A DNA stretch of 64,000 bases from Bacillus sp. SM2101 (GTDB lineage Bacteria; Bacillota; Bacilli; Bacillales; SM2101). Of this stretch, positions 55,808-64,000 are shown in pieces. The notes under the pieces were generated by a model. That model was not told the DNA's origin, did not search any database, and saw only the letters and a list, made by a program, of their open reading frames with translations. A program made the translations under genes and the position numbers. Location: NCBI RefSeq assembly GCF_018588585.1, contig NZ_JAEUFG010000001.1, positions 1 to 64,000 of the forward strand, read 5' to 3'. Numbering within the stretch: the first letter of the stretch is position 1; every line of letters starts with the position of its first letter.

Positions 55808-55896
55808 AATACAACCTCCTGAACTTTCTATATGTTATATAACATAAAACTACTCGTTTGAATGGTTAGTAATTTTTAGAAAGTCATCATTTCTTA

Positions 55897-56463
55897 TTAT
55901 GATTTAATAAGTGATAATACTTCATTTCTAGCAATATGATCGTTTTCGTATCTGCCTCTTGCAGCAGTTGTTATTGTTTGAGATCCTGGCTTTTTTACCC
56001 CACGCATGGTCATACACATATGTTCGGCTTCAACTACAACCATTGCACCGTATGGTTCTAAGGTTTCCATGATTGAATCTGCAATTGTGGAAGTAATTCT
56101 CTCTTGAAGTTGTGGTCTTTTAGCAACAGCTTCAACCGCTCGAGCTAATTTACTTAACCCAGTTACCTTCCCTCCCCTAGGTAGGTACGCAACATGAGCC
56201 TTTCCGAAAAAAGGTACAAAATGATGCTCACACATTGAATAAAACGGTATATCTTTGACAAGTACTAGCTCTTCATGATCCTCACTAAAAATTGTTTGAA
56301 AATGCTCTTTTGGATCTTCATTTAAGCCAGCAAAAACCTCTGCATACATTTTCGCTACACGCTTTGGAGTATCGAGTAATCCCTCTCTATTTGGGTCTTC
56401 TCCAACAGCTTCTATAATTAATTTCATTGCATGTTCTAGTTGTTCATAATTAATATTTGCCAT
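55897..56463 (-). CDS. folE: GTP cyclohydrolase I
   Basis: 188 residues (mtrA in Bacillus). It converts GTP to dihydroneopterin triphosphate, the first step of folate synthesis. Zinc ligands are visible in [13 protein letters not shown] and in HMCMTMRGV. Substrate-binding residues are in [26 protein letters not shown] precedes the ATG. It is cotranscribed with mtrB, 89 bp downstream. Confidence 0.97.
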   Translation of the reverse strand: MANINYEQLEHAMKLIIEAVGEDPNREGLLDTPKRVAKMYAEVFAGLNEDPKEHFQTIFSEDHEELVLVKDIPFYSMCEHHFVPFFGKAHVAYLPRGGKVTGLSKLARAVEAVAKRPQLQERITSTIADSIMETLEPYGAMVVVEAEHMCMTMRGVKKPGSQTITTAARGRYENDHIARNEVLSLIKS

Positions 56464-56654
56464 TCAATAAATCCTCCTACGATTGTATACTATCGTCGTA
56501 ATCAGATTCTAGCATAACGACAACATTAAAGTAAAGGATTGCGCAACCAGCGCAAAAAAATAAGTGCTTACTCTAACGACTGTTTTAGATGCTAACATTC
56601 ATTATCAAATCTACTTGGCATCCTTAGAGCAGATTCTTATCTTACGACATACGA

Positions 56655-56688
56655 AAAGAGGAACTACATAACAGTCGTTCCTCTTTGT
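56655..56688 (-). terminator. Terminator of hupA
   Basis: AAAGAGGAAC (56655-56664) pairs with GTTCCTCTTT (56677-56686); the minus strand continues TTCG, so the U-tail is short. Confidence 0.7.
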
Positions 56689-56722
56689 GTGTGCTATATT
56701 GATTCTACCAACTATGTAAATA

Positions 56723-56995
56723 TTATTTTACAGCGTCTTTAAGTGCTTTCCCTGGTTTGAATGCAGGTACTTTACTTGCTGGGATTTCGATTTCCTCACC
56801 AGTTTGAGGATTACGTCCTTTACGAGCAGCACGCTCACGTACTTCAAAGTTACCAAAACCAATTAGTTGTACTTTGTCACCAGTTTTAAGTGTCTCTAAG
56901 ATTGTATCAAAAACAGCATCTACAGCTTTTGTTGCATCCTTCTTTGAAAGTTCACTTGATTCAGCTACAGTATTAATTAATTCTGCTTTATTCAT
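56723..56995 (-). CDS. hupA: HU-family DNA-binding protein HBsu
   Basis: 90 residues. It is the nucleoid-associated DNA-bending protein, essential in B. subtilis (hbs). [12 protein letters not shown] at the start, [20 protein letters not shown] (beta arms) and [14 protein letters not shown] at the end are intact. ATG at 56995 follows AGGAGGTGA by five bases; the GTG three codons earlier lies in that site. It stands between folE and spoIVA, as in B. subtilis. Confidence 0.97.
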   Translation of the reverse strand: MNKAELINTVAESSELSKKDATKAVDAVFDTILETLKTGDKVQLIGFGNFEVRERAARKGRNPQTGEEIEIPASKVPAFKPGKALKDAVK

Positions 56996-57310
56996 GACAT
57001 TCACCTCCTCCCAAAGATGTATGTTATATAAAAAGCTATCTTGTCAACATTTTTTCACATTTTAAACTAATTCTATACATCTTAATAATAGCATTTTCTT
57101 ACCATGCATAATGTTATATGAAAAATTGACAGAATTCAATATGTTTGACTAATAATCTTTAGATAGACAATCACTATTAAAATGCGCCTTTACTGTTAAA
57201 AGATTATCACACTGGAACAGTCATAGCAAGCATATTTTAGCTTAAAGACCACCTATTTCAGTCATTCCCAATAATTAGGTTGTTTCATATTTTCAAATAG
57301 CAACAATAAA
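56996..57310. other. hupA leader and gene-free stretch
   Basis: A perfect -35-like TTGACA (minus strand, 57042-57047) lies upstream of hupA, but the spacing to the nearest TATA-type -10 is abnormal (13-15 bp). Further upstream only AT-rich sequence is seen. No gene was found. Confidence 0.35.
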
Positions 57311-57332
57311 AAAGACCCCTTATGGAGTCTTT
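57311..57332 (-). terminator. Terminator of spoIVA
   Basis: AAAGACTCC, loop, GGGGTCTTT and TTTATTG on the minus strand, just past the stop codon. Confidence 0.8.
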
Positions 57333-57335
57333 GAA

Positions 57336-58814
57336 TTATAGAATAATGGCTATTAATCCACCTGATCCTTCATTAATGATTCTTTCTAATGTTTCTTGTA
57401 ATTTATATCTTGCATTCTCAGGCATTAAAGAAAGCTTCGCTTGAATCCCTTCTCTCACTAATGAACTTAACGACCTACCGAATATATCAGAATTCCAAAT
57501 TGATAATGGATCTTCTTCAAAATCCTGCATTAGATATCGAACAAGCTCTTCACTTTGTTTTTCAGTACCTATGATTGGAGCAAATTCAGATTCGACATCT
57601 ACTTTAATCATATGGATCGAAGGAGCTACAGCTTTCAATCTTACTCCAAATCTCGACCCTTGTCTAATGATTTCTGGCTCATCCAAGCTCATATCTGATA
57701 GAGCTGGTGCAGCAATCCCATAGCCAGTTTGTTTTACCATTTTAAGTGCATCAGCTACTTGGTCATATTCTGATTTTGCATAAGCAAAATCTTGCATCAA
57801 TTGTAGTAAGTGATCTTTCCCTCGAATCTCAACTCCAACAACTTCTTTCAAAATTTGATCATATAGATCATCTGGGGCAAATAAATCAATTTCCGCAACA
57901 CCTTGCCCCATTTCTATCCCAGCTAAACTTGCCTTATCAATAAAATCATATTCACTAAATTGACCTACAACGCGGTCAACATCTCTTAGCCTCTTTATAT
58001 CCTTTACAGTATCTTTTACTGATTCCTGATAGCTTTCTCTTAACCAATGCTCATCTCTTAAAACCATTACCCAGCTCGGTAAATTTACATTCACTTCAAG
58101 CACAGGAAATTCGTAAAGAGCTTCCCTCAACACATTATATACATCCGTATCTCTCATACTTTCTACGCTCATTGCTAATACAGGGATATCGTACTTCTCT
58201 GTTAGTTTTCTTCTAAGCTCTTCAGTTTCTGGATGATGCGGCCTAACCGTATTAATTACCATAATAAAAGGTTTACCTACCTCTTTTAACTCTTCCATAA
58301 CCCTTTCTTCAGCTTCGATATAGTCCATTCTAGGAATCTCACCAATGGAACCATCGGTTGTTATGACGACGCCGATTGTAGAGTGCTCTTGAATAACTTT
58401 TCTAGTCCCTATTTCAGCCGCTTCATGGAATGGAATAGGTTCTTCATACCATGGCGTATTAATCATTCTTGGTCCATTCTCATCCTCATACCCTTTGGCT
58501 CCTGGTACAGTATAACCAACACAATCTACTAATCTAACATTTACATCAAGGCCTTCTTCGACATGTACTGATACCGCCTGATTTGGTACAAACTTCGGTT
58601 CAGTAGTCATAATTGTTTTCCCGGCTGCACTTTGTGGTAATTCGTCTTGTGCACGCGCTTTATCAGCTTCGTTACCAATATTAGGTAATACAACGAGTTC
58701 CATAAACTTTTTAATAAAAGTAGATTTTCCCGTCCTAACAGCACCTACCACACCTAAATAAATATCTCCACCAGTGCGTTCTGCGATATCTTTAAAAATA
58801 TCTACCTTTTCCAA
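57336..58814 (-). CDS. spoIVA: Stage IV sporulation protein A, coat morphogenetic ATPase
   Basis: 492 residues. It polymerises on the forespore surface, hydrolysing ATP, to form the basement layer of the spore coat, and is made in the mother cell under sigma-E. A Walker A-like GVVGAVRTGKSTFIKKF is near residues 21-37, a DCVGYT switch follows, and the C-terminal INEGSGGLIAIIL tail needed for SpoVM contact is intact. It is one of the firmest markers that the organism forms endospores. GGGAGGGAAT precedes the ATG. I could not fix a clear sigma-E promoter. Confidence 0.97.
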   Translation of the reverse strand: MEKVDIFKDIAERTGGDIYLGVVGAVRTGKSTFIKKFMELVVLPNIGNEADKARAQDELPQSAAGKTIMTTEPKFVPNQAVSVHVEEGLDVNVRLVDCVGYTVPGAKGYEDENGPRMINTPWYEEPIPFHEAAEIGTRKVIQEHSTIGVVITTDGSIGEIPRMDYIEAEERVMEELKEVGKPFIMVINTVRPHHPETEELRRKLTEKYDIPVLAMSVESMRDTDVYNVLREALYEFPVLEVNVNLPSWVMVLRDEHWLRESYQESVKDTVKDIKRLRDVDRVVGQFSEYDFIDKASLAGIEMGQGVAEIDLFAPDDLYDQILKEVVGVEIRGKDHLLQLMQDFAYAKSEYDQVADALKMVKQTGYGIAAPALSDMSLDEPEIIRQGSRFGVRLKAVAPSIHMIKVDVESEFAPIIGTEKQSEELVRYLMQDFEEDPLSIWNSDIFGRSLSSLVREGIQAKLSLMPENARYKLQETLERIINEGSGGLIAIIL

Positions 58815-58971
58815 ATGATTCCCTCCCGGTCTTAGAGTTCTTGGAATATATTTAATCCAGTTATTTGATAATAGGGGACATTATATGTTTATGATGTTGT
58901 CCTATTTATTTATGACTATTATGAACAATTTTTTTAATGGCATACAATGACCTAAACAAAGGATTACTAAA

Positions 58972-59010
58972 AAACCCTTCACTTAGATTGTATTCCTAAG
59001 TAAAGGGTTC
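58972..59010 (-). terminator. Terminator of yphF
   Basis: AACCCTTCACTTAG (58973-58986) and CTAAGTAAAGGGTT (58996-59009) form a 14-bp stem with one mismatch; the minus strand ends TTTTTTAG. Confidence 0.88.
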
Positions 59011-59015
59011 ATGAC

Positions 59016-59738
59016 TTATTTATATAAAAAAATTGGTTCGCCATTTTTAGGATCAATTGTATAAGGCATCGAATACGCTGGCACAAATATTGACTGATCC
59101 ACTAATATATGCCTAATATCTTCATCTTGGTTAAAAGAGTAGTCTTCCTCTTGTAATACTTTAAATAAATCTATTTTATAATCAACATAAACTTCTGTAT
59201 CAGACGCTATGATTAATGGAAGATTGAGTCCTGAAAATGGACTGACTACAAACGGTGGCTCTTCATATCCTAATTTCCCATAATCCAGAGTAAAGACACC
59301 CTCATCAACTACTTCTTTATATGGAGGGTAACCATTTGATTGTCTATAGAACATTAAACGTGTATTTAATTCTCTAATTTGCTCCGCTATCCTTAAATCT
59401 AGAAGTTTTACCATAGGGTTTGTTTCAACATCTACAAGAACATATGAAAACAGTCCACCGCTTTCATACGCTGTTCCTGGCGTTTCTGATAAATAACGTG
59501 GGACTAGCTTGTTAAAGTCGATTGGATACTTTTGATATATAGGAGTAGATGCCTCTCTCGTTTTTATCGGCAACAATCCTTGCTGGTCCTTTTGATAATT
59601 AACCACTGCTTCCTGAACATCTGATACTTGATTTTCGAGTGGGATTTGATTATTTTCCAAGTTAGCTTCAGGGTATAAACATCCCGATAGTAACATAAGA
59701 AGTAATAGTGTAACCCCACTGTTAATGAATAATTTCAT
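59016..59738 (-). CDS. yphF: Lipoprotein YphF
   Basis: 240 residues. A lipoprotein signal ends LLSGC (Cys near residue 20); the rest is an extracytoplasmic domain with no recognised catalytic motif (YQKDQQGLLPIKTRE, FMFYRQSNGYPPYKEVVDEG-like region). Its place between spoIVA and yphE matches B. subtilis YphF; function unknown, a sporulation link being likely from context only. AAGGAAT lies 11 bases before the ATG. Confidence 0.8.
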   Translation of the reverse strand: MKLFINSGVTLLLLMLLSGCLYPEANLENNQIPLENQVSDVQEAVVNYQKDQQGLLPIKTREASTPIYQKYPIDFNKLVPRYLSETPGTAYESGGLFSYVLVDVETNPMVKLLDLRIAEQIRELNTRLMFYRQSNGYPPYKEVVDEGVFTLDYGKLGYEEPPFVVSPFSGLNLPLIIASDTEVYVDYKIDLFKVLQEEDYSFNQDEDIRHILVDQSIFVPAYSMPYTIDPKNGEPIFLYK

Positions 59739-59767
59739 TGTAAATCATTCCTTAATTTTATGTATAT

Positions 59768-59968
59768 CTATTCACTTACAGGACCACTAAAAACAACAAA
59801 AAAGATAATAATACCTGCTAACACCATGAAACAATACGCAAAAAGTGCAACAATACCTTTCAACACACCTTTTAACTTAAATCTACTAAAATATATCGCT
59901 ATAATAGCAAGAAACATAAAGCCCATAGCTGCAAGCGATATCCACATTTTAAACATTCCTGGTGACAT
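59768..59968 (-). CDS. yphE: Small membrane protein YphE (DUF2768)
   Basis: 66 residues with two transmembrane helices (about residues 7-26 and 36-60) joined by a basic loop (SRFKLKGVLKG). It fits the DUF2768/YphE family by sequence feel and by its fixed position between gpsA and yphF. Function unknown. AAGGAG lies 12 bases before the ATG. Confidence 0.8.
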   Translation of the reverse strand: MSPGMFKMWISLAAMGFMFLAIIAIYFSRFKLKGVLKGIVALFAYCFMVLAGIIIFFVVFSGPVSE

Positions 59969-60426
59969 TCTTAACTATCTCTCCTTTTTAAAACCATATT
60001 ATATCTTACCACATGAAAATGTTATCAACAATGAGAAATCAGTAAGTTCTTTGGATATTAAGCACTCCTGTTGAAAACCATTAACTAAACGGCTCCTTTG
60101 CTTTGCGGAAAGGGTTGAGTGGCTGTGGTCGAAGTTGCAAAAGTTATACAATTAGCACCTTCGAGTCGTTGGATGACCACGATTAACGCCTCTACATATC
60201 TTAAATACAAGCTTTAGTTAAATTACAATCACAGCTTATCCTATTTCATCATCAGAAAATGCTGAAGTAAAGAGGGGCAGCTCTACTCCAGCATATGACA
60301 ATGTAACCCATTTCGCTTAGCTCAAGCTCATATGGTCGTACGTTCCATTTTATGCGAAAATGAACTATGTTGTATCATCAACTGCCCATTTTTTATTACA
60401 TTTAGCAATAAATATGTACCCTTTAG
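59969..60426. other. Long gene-free gap between gpsA and yphE
   Basis: The part 60098-60190 is more GC-rich than its surroundings and carries an inverted repeat (GTGGTCGAAG...CTTCGAG...GACCAC). Around 60262-60298 there is ATGCTG...CAGCAT. A minus-strand frame of about 20 codons lacks a start. No recognisable gene, repeat-family member or promoter; possibly a decayed gene or a structured RNA. Confidence 0.3.
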
Positions 60427-61464
60427 CTAATTATTATTAATACTTATGATATTTAAAAGTTCCTCCATCTCACCAGTTCTTGTTCGTTGCATGAGTGAAT
60501 CAAGAGCTTCTTTTGCAGTTTTATCTTCAAACAGAACATCGTACAGCGCGTTTGTAATCGGCATTGTCACATCCATTTTGTTCGCAAGTTGATAGGCTGC
60601 TTTGGTCGTACGGACACCTTCAACGACCATACCTAAATTGTCTAATACCTCTGAAAGGCTTTCTCCCTTTCCAAGCATATGACCTGCTTTCCAATTTCTT
60701 GAATGAACACTTGTACAAGTTACAATTAAATCTCCAATCCCAGTTAAACCAGCAAATGTTAATGGATTTGCACCCATCGCACTACCTAAGCGGGTGATTT
60801 CAGCTAATCCTCGAGTAATTAGGGCAGCTTTCGCATTATCCCCATAGCCTAAACCATCAGTAATCCCGGCAGCAAGCGCAATGATATTCTTTAGTGCCCC
60901 ACCAATTTCAACACCTAATAAATCTGGATTCGTGTAAACTCTAAAGTGTTGATTAATAAATATATCTTGAATATTTTCAGCTATATCCATATTTTTAGAA
61001 GTTACTGTTACAGTAGTTGGGTGACGTAAACTTACTTCCTCTGCGTGGCTTGGTCCAGAAAGAACTACAACGTCTGTCAAAAGACTTTCAGGGAGTTCTT
61101 GCTCTATTATTTCTGAAATTCTTAATAAAGTATCTGGTTCTATACCTTTACTTACTGAGACAATTGTAATCGGCTCAGAAATAATTTGTTTAACCTTTTT
61201 AAGCGTATCTCTTATCGCTTTCGTTGGAACCGCTAATACAACAGTCCTCACATTTTGTAAAGCTTCTGTTAAAGAGCTATATCCAATAATTTTTGGTGAT
61301 AATTCAATTTCTGGTAAATACTGTGTATTCATATGAGCGGTATTTATTTCATCAATTTGCTTCTTATTTCTCCCCCATATCCGTACATCATGACCATTAT
61401 CAGCTAGTACCATTGCTAGAGCTGTTCCCCAACTTCCTGAACCTATTACTGCAATACTATCCAT
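60427..61464 (-). CDS. gpsA: NAD(P)H-dependent glycerol-3-phosphate dehydrogenase
   Basis: 345 residues. It makes sn-glycerol 3-phosphate from dihydroxyacetone phosphate for phospholipid synthesis. Visible motifs are the Rossmann motif [19 protein letters not shown] at the start, the catalytic Lys in [16 protein letters not shown] and the substrate site in [21 protein letters not shown] lies upstream of the ATG. In B. subtilis it lies between der and yphE, as here. Confidence 0.97.
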   Translation of the reverse strand: MDSIAVIGSGSWGTALAMVLADNGHDVRIWGRNKKQIDEINTAHMNTQYLPEIELSPKIIGYSSLTEALQNVRTVVLAVPTKAIRDTLKKVKQIISEPITIVSVSKGIEPDTLLRISEIIEQELPESLLTDVVVLSGPSHAEEVSLRHPTTVTVTSKNMDIAENIQDIFINQHFRVYTNPDLLGVEIGGALKNIIALAAGITDGLGYGDNAKAALITRGLAEITRLGSAMGANPLTFAGLTGIGDLIVTCTSVHSRNWKAGHMLGKGESLSEVLDNLGMVVEGVRTTKAAYQLANKMDVTMPITNALYDVLFEDKTAKEALDSLMQRTRTGEMEELLNIISINNN

Positions 61465-61500
61465 TTTTCCACACCCTTCTTGATTATCTCATAACTTTAT

Positions 61501-61600
61501 GGATGTTTTACACTTTAATTGTTGCTATTCATACTAAGAAATATCTACGTATAAACCAAGTGTTCGTGGCATATTTGCTTATTCAAAAAATGATGTTAAC
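61501..61600 (+). repeat. Dispersed intergenic element, partial copy
   Basis: GGATGTTTTACACTTTAATT then GTTGCTATTCATACTAAGAAA and AAGTGTTCGTGGCATATTTG: the left terminus and inner segment; the right terminus is not recognisable. It lies between der and gpsA. Confidence 0.55.
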
Positions 61601-61736
61601 TAAATAAATTCAATATTTTTTTAATTTAATACAATTTAAGTTATTAAGGGTAATCGGTGGATGATTTAAGGGCTCGTAATATCCAATATTACCCTCTCCT
61701 TACGATCAAATGCTATAAACACTTACATTTCATACC

Positions 61737-63047
61737 CTATTTACGGGAACGTGCAAATATTTTTATAGGTGTCCCTTCAAAACCAAAAGCATCACGAATA
61801 CGATTTTCTAAAAAACGTTCATACGAAAAATGCATTAACTCAGGGTCATTTACGAATATAGCAAAAGCAGGAGGCTTAACTGCTACTTGTGTAGCGTAGT
61901 AAATCTTCAAACGGTTGCCGTTACTAGTTGGTGTTGGATTCATCGCTACAGCATCCATAATTACATCATTTAAGATATTCGTTTGAACTCGTAGCGAGTG
62001 ATTTTCGCTTGCCAAACCGATCATCGGAAGAAGCGTATGCATACGTTTCTTCGTTTTTGCAGATAAAAATACAATTGGTGCATAATCCAAGAATAAAAAG
62101 TGATCCCGAATTTTCTGTTCAAATTCACGCATCGTTTTTTCATCCTTATGAATTGTATCCCACTTATTCACTACTATCACAATGGCTCTTCCTGCATCGT
62201 GGGCATAGCCAGCGATTTTTTTATCCTGTTCTATGATTCCTTCTTCAGCATTGAGTACGACTAATACAACATCAGATCTGTCTATCGCTTTTAACGCTCG
62301 AAGCACACTATACTTTTCAGTGCTTTCATATACTTTCCCCTTTTTTCTCATCCCTGCTGTATCAATAATAACATAGTCTTGCCCATTGAACTGATATTCA
62401 GTATCAATTGCATCTCTTGTCGTTCCAGCTATATCACTTACAATTACACGATCTTCTCCTAAAATAGCGTTAACTAATGAAGATTTTCCAACATTCGGTC
62501 TACCTATAAGTGAAAACCTAATAATTTCATCATCATATTCTTCAACTAAATCTTTTGGGAAGTGAGCTGCGACAGCATCTAACATATCTCCTAACCCTAA
62601 GCCATGAGTACCTGAAATAGGAAATGGTTCACCGAAACCTAGTCCATAAAAATCATAAATTTGATCTCTCATTTCAGGATTATCTACTTTATTAACAGCT
62701 AAAACTACTGGTTTTTTAGATCGATATAATATTTTTGCTACTTCTTCATCTGATGCCGTGATGCCATCTCTACCATTTGTCATAAAAATGATAACATCAG
62801 CCTCTTCAATCGCAATTTCTGCTTGGTGACGGATTTGCTCTATAAAAGGCTCATCACCTATATCAATCCCACCTGTATCAATAATATTAAAATCAAAATT
62901 CAACCATTCAGCTGAGCTGTATATTCTATCTCGTGTTACTCCAGGTATATCTTCGACAATAGAAATCCGCTCGCCTGCTAATCGGTTAAAAATTGTTGAT
63001 TTCCCTACATTTGGTCTACCTACAATTGCAACAACTGGTTTAGTCAT
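61737..63047 (-). CDS. der: Ribosome-associated GTPase Der (EngA)
   Basis: 436 residues with two tandem G domains: G1 GRPNVGKST (near residue 10) and GRPNVGKSS (near residue 183), G3 DTGG and DTAG, G4 NKVD and NKWD. A C-terminal KH-like domain ends at [10 protein letters not shown]. It is essential for assembly of the large ribosomal subunit. AGAGG is 11 bases before the ATG. Confidence 0.98.
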   Translation of the reverse strand: MTKPVVAIVGRPNVGKSTIFNRLAGERISIVEDIPGVTRDRIYSSAEWLNFDFNIIDTGGIDIGDEPFIEQIRHQAEIAIEEADVIIFMTNGRDGITASDEEVAKILYRSKKPVVLAVNKVDNPEMRDQIYDFYGLGFGEPFPISGTHGLGLGDMLDAVAAHFPKDLVEEYDDEIIRFSLIGRPNVGKSSLVNAILGEDRVIVSDIAGTTRDAIDTEYQFNGQDYVIIDTAGMRKKGKVYESTEKYSVLRALKAIDRSDVVLVVLNAEEGIIEQDKKIAGYAHDAGRAIVIVVNKWDTIHKDEKTMREFEQKIRDHFLFLDYAPIVFLSAKTKKRMHTLLPMIGLASENHSLRVQTNILNDVIMDAVAMNPTPTSNGNRLKIYYATQVAVKPPAFAIFVNDPELMHFSYERFLENRIRDAFGFEGTPIKIFARSRK

Positions 63048-63157
63048 AATTTTGTCAACCTCTCTCTGTTATCTATATTAAAAATATGAATGTCGTATTT
63101 GAATCAAAGTGCTTTTATATCAATCATATATATAATAAAGAAGTAATGCTAATAAAT

Positions 63158-63181
63158 AAACCCTTCAATAATGAAGGGTTT
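63158..63181 (-). terminator. Terminator of the YIEGIA-type operon
   Basis: AAACCCTTCA, loop ATAA, TGAAGGGTTT; on the minus strand TATTTATTAG follows. It separates the right-hand gene pair from der. Confidence 0.75.
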
Positions 63182-63343
63182 AACTTTTATATATTATCAG
63201 AAAACCAACAACAGGACAAACCCCTTAGTGAACTTGAACAAGTTAAAAAGTACATTCTTCAAGATTGAAATCTCTCTCGATAATAAATACCATCTGTATA
63301 ATCAGAACACATACAAAGGTAAGGGCGATTACAGCATCTTATT

Positions 63344-63529
63344 TTAATGTTTTACAATGATATATAAATCATCGCTCAAACCATGTGCAATTCCGTCTAA
63401 AATTGCTTCCAAATTTGCCGCAACCTTTTCCATTTCTGCTGTACTATCACAAGTAAACGTAGGGGCTCCTCCTGCTACCTTATTACTTTTTGTAGTAATT
63501 ACTGCAAGAATATACTTTTCGAGATTCAT
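63344..63529 (-). CDS. Small capping-type partner of the YIEGIA protein
   Basis: 61 residues, soluble. The core (VAGGAPTFTCDSTAEMEKVAANLEAIL) fits a small family usually encoded right after YIEGIA proteins and described as a capping complex subunit (name from memory). It overlaps the preceding gene by four bases (ATGA-type junction), which shows tight translational coupling. Role unknown, in Bacillus probably sporulation-related (inference). Confidence 0.65.
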   Translation of the reverse strand: MNLEKYILAVITTKSNKVAGGAPTFTCDSTAEMEKVAANLEAILDGIAHGLSDDLYIIVKH

Positions 63530-64000
63530 TTAAGCTCACGCCCCTTTTCATTAGCTTTAGATTCTGTAGGCATACGAATTGCACTTTCTAATGTAGGTAC
63601 TTCACCAATGATCTCCCTTGCTTTTACTACGTCTTTTTCCTGTGGTAAAATAAAAATGCCAACCCTACCATCATCTAAATCTCGTTTTGCTAAAGGAATG
63701 AGCGCAGGTGTACCAGAATCTCTATATACACCTAATGCGGTAGATATATCATGGAGAATCGCTTGGCGTTGTCCTAAATTCGCGATCGTTGAACGGGCAT
63801 CGAAATTTTTGGGAGATAAAATAAAACCCATTCCGTATTGTAGTACCTCTTCTTGTCTCTTTGGTAACCCGATATTCATAATATAGATATCATCTACATA
63901 CAATCCACTTCCATCAAATCGAGGCTCAACATATTCCACACTTACTATTTCCTTTAATTTTCCACCAGTCATCAACTTTCTTGATAAGCCAATTGCGATA
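63526..64000 (-). CDS. YIEGIA family protein, 5' part missing at the window edge
   Basis: The frame is open through the right edge (residues IAIGLSRKLMTGGKLKE...), so only the C-terminal part of about 157 residues is present. The annotated Met at 63975 is not the true start. The visible part is a soluble domain (VSVEYVEPRFDGSGLYVDDIYIMNIG, NLGQRQAILHDISTALGVYRD, GRVGIFILPQEKDVV) typical of YphB/YIEGIA proteins, whose N-terminal part spans the membrane. It is encoded upstream of its small partner and of der, as in B. subtilis. Confidence 0.7.
   Translation of the reverse strand, partial: IAIGLSRKLMTGGKLKEIVSVEYVEPRFDGSGLYVDDIYIMNIGLPKRQEEVLQYGMGFILSPKNFDARSTIANLGQRQAILHDISTALGVYRDSGTPALIPLAKRDLDDGRVGIFILPQEKDVVKAREIIGEVPTLESAIRMPTESKANEKGRELK

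Overview
The window is chromosomal DNA of a low-GC, endospore-forming Firmicute of the family Bacillaceae. The evidence is spoIVA, the TRAP gene mtrB beside folE, the Bacillus-type pdhABCD operon, rnjA/rpoY, a menaquinol:cytochrome c reductase (qcrABC), heptaprenyl diphosphate synthase genes and AGGAGG-type ribosome binding sites throughout. Gene order matches blocks I remember from Bacillus subtilis, but genus and species cannot be fixed from this window.

Layout. 0-6.2 kb: an alpha/beta hydrolase, the dual-function regulatory RNA SR1 with its 39-residue peptide SR1P, two small conserved proteins (DUF3055-like, DUF1885), a polysaccharide deacetylase lipoprotein, an aromatic acid exporter-like protein and two small membrane or lipid-anchored proteins. 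6.3-11.2 kb: pdhABCD on the minus strand. 11.9-17 kb: ykyA, def (defB type), a possible 23-residue cationic peptide, rpoY-rnjA, and ktrC convergent with rnjA. 17.3-23.5 kb: a secreted subtilisin-like protease, a roughly 960-bp tandem repeat, and a two-gene ABC exporter. 23.7-37.7 kb: a block colinear with the B. subtilis yku region (ykuV, ykuU, ykuS, dapL, dapH, ccpC, darB, ykuK, a zinc-ribbon protein, ykuJ, fadH, ykuE, ykyB), with an MBL-fold protein, a glutaredoxin, a DUF3993-like protein, a small membrane protein carrying an eight-copy 43-bp minisatellite, and two fluoride channels set into it. 38-58.8 kb: the classic qcr / ypiF-reoY-ypiA / aro-tyrA-hisC-aroH-aroB-aroC / cheR-ndk-hepT-menG-hepS / mtrB-folE / hupA / spoIVA supercluster, but with no trp genes between aroH and hisC. 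59-64 kb: yphF, yphE, gpsA, der, and a YIEGIA-type gene pair running off the right edge.

The genes work mainly in central metabolism and energy: pyruvate to acetyl-CoA (pdh), glycolytic/gluconeogenic control (SR1/SR1P, CcpC), menaquinone synthesis and its oxidation (hepST, menG, qcrABC), aromatic amino acid and lysine/DAP synthesis, fatty acid oxidation (fadH with a visible FadR-type operator), and sporulation. Two products belong to cyclic-di-AMP receptor families (KtrC, DarB).

The most unusual feature is repetitive. Intergenic gaps carry at least a dozen copies of a roughly 120-165 bp element with imperfect 25-bp terminal inverted repeats (GGCTGTTTTCGCATT... and ...TTTACGAAAAGAGCC). One copy has been amplified into a 167-bp tandem array. 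A separate 43-bp minisatellite grows out of the last codons of a small membrane protein gene. I see no tRNA, rRNA, CRISPR array, insertion sequence with a transposase, or prophage.
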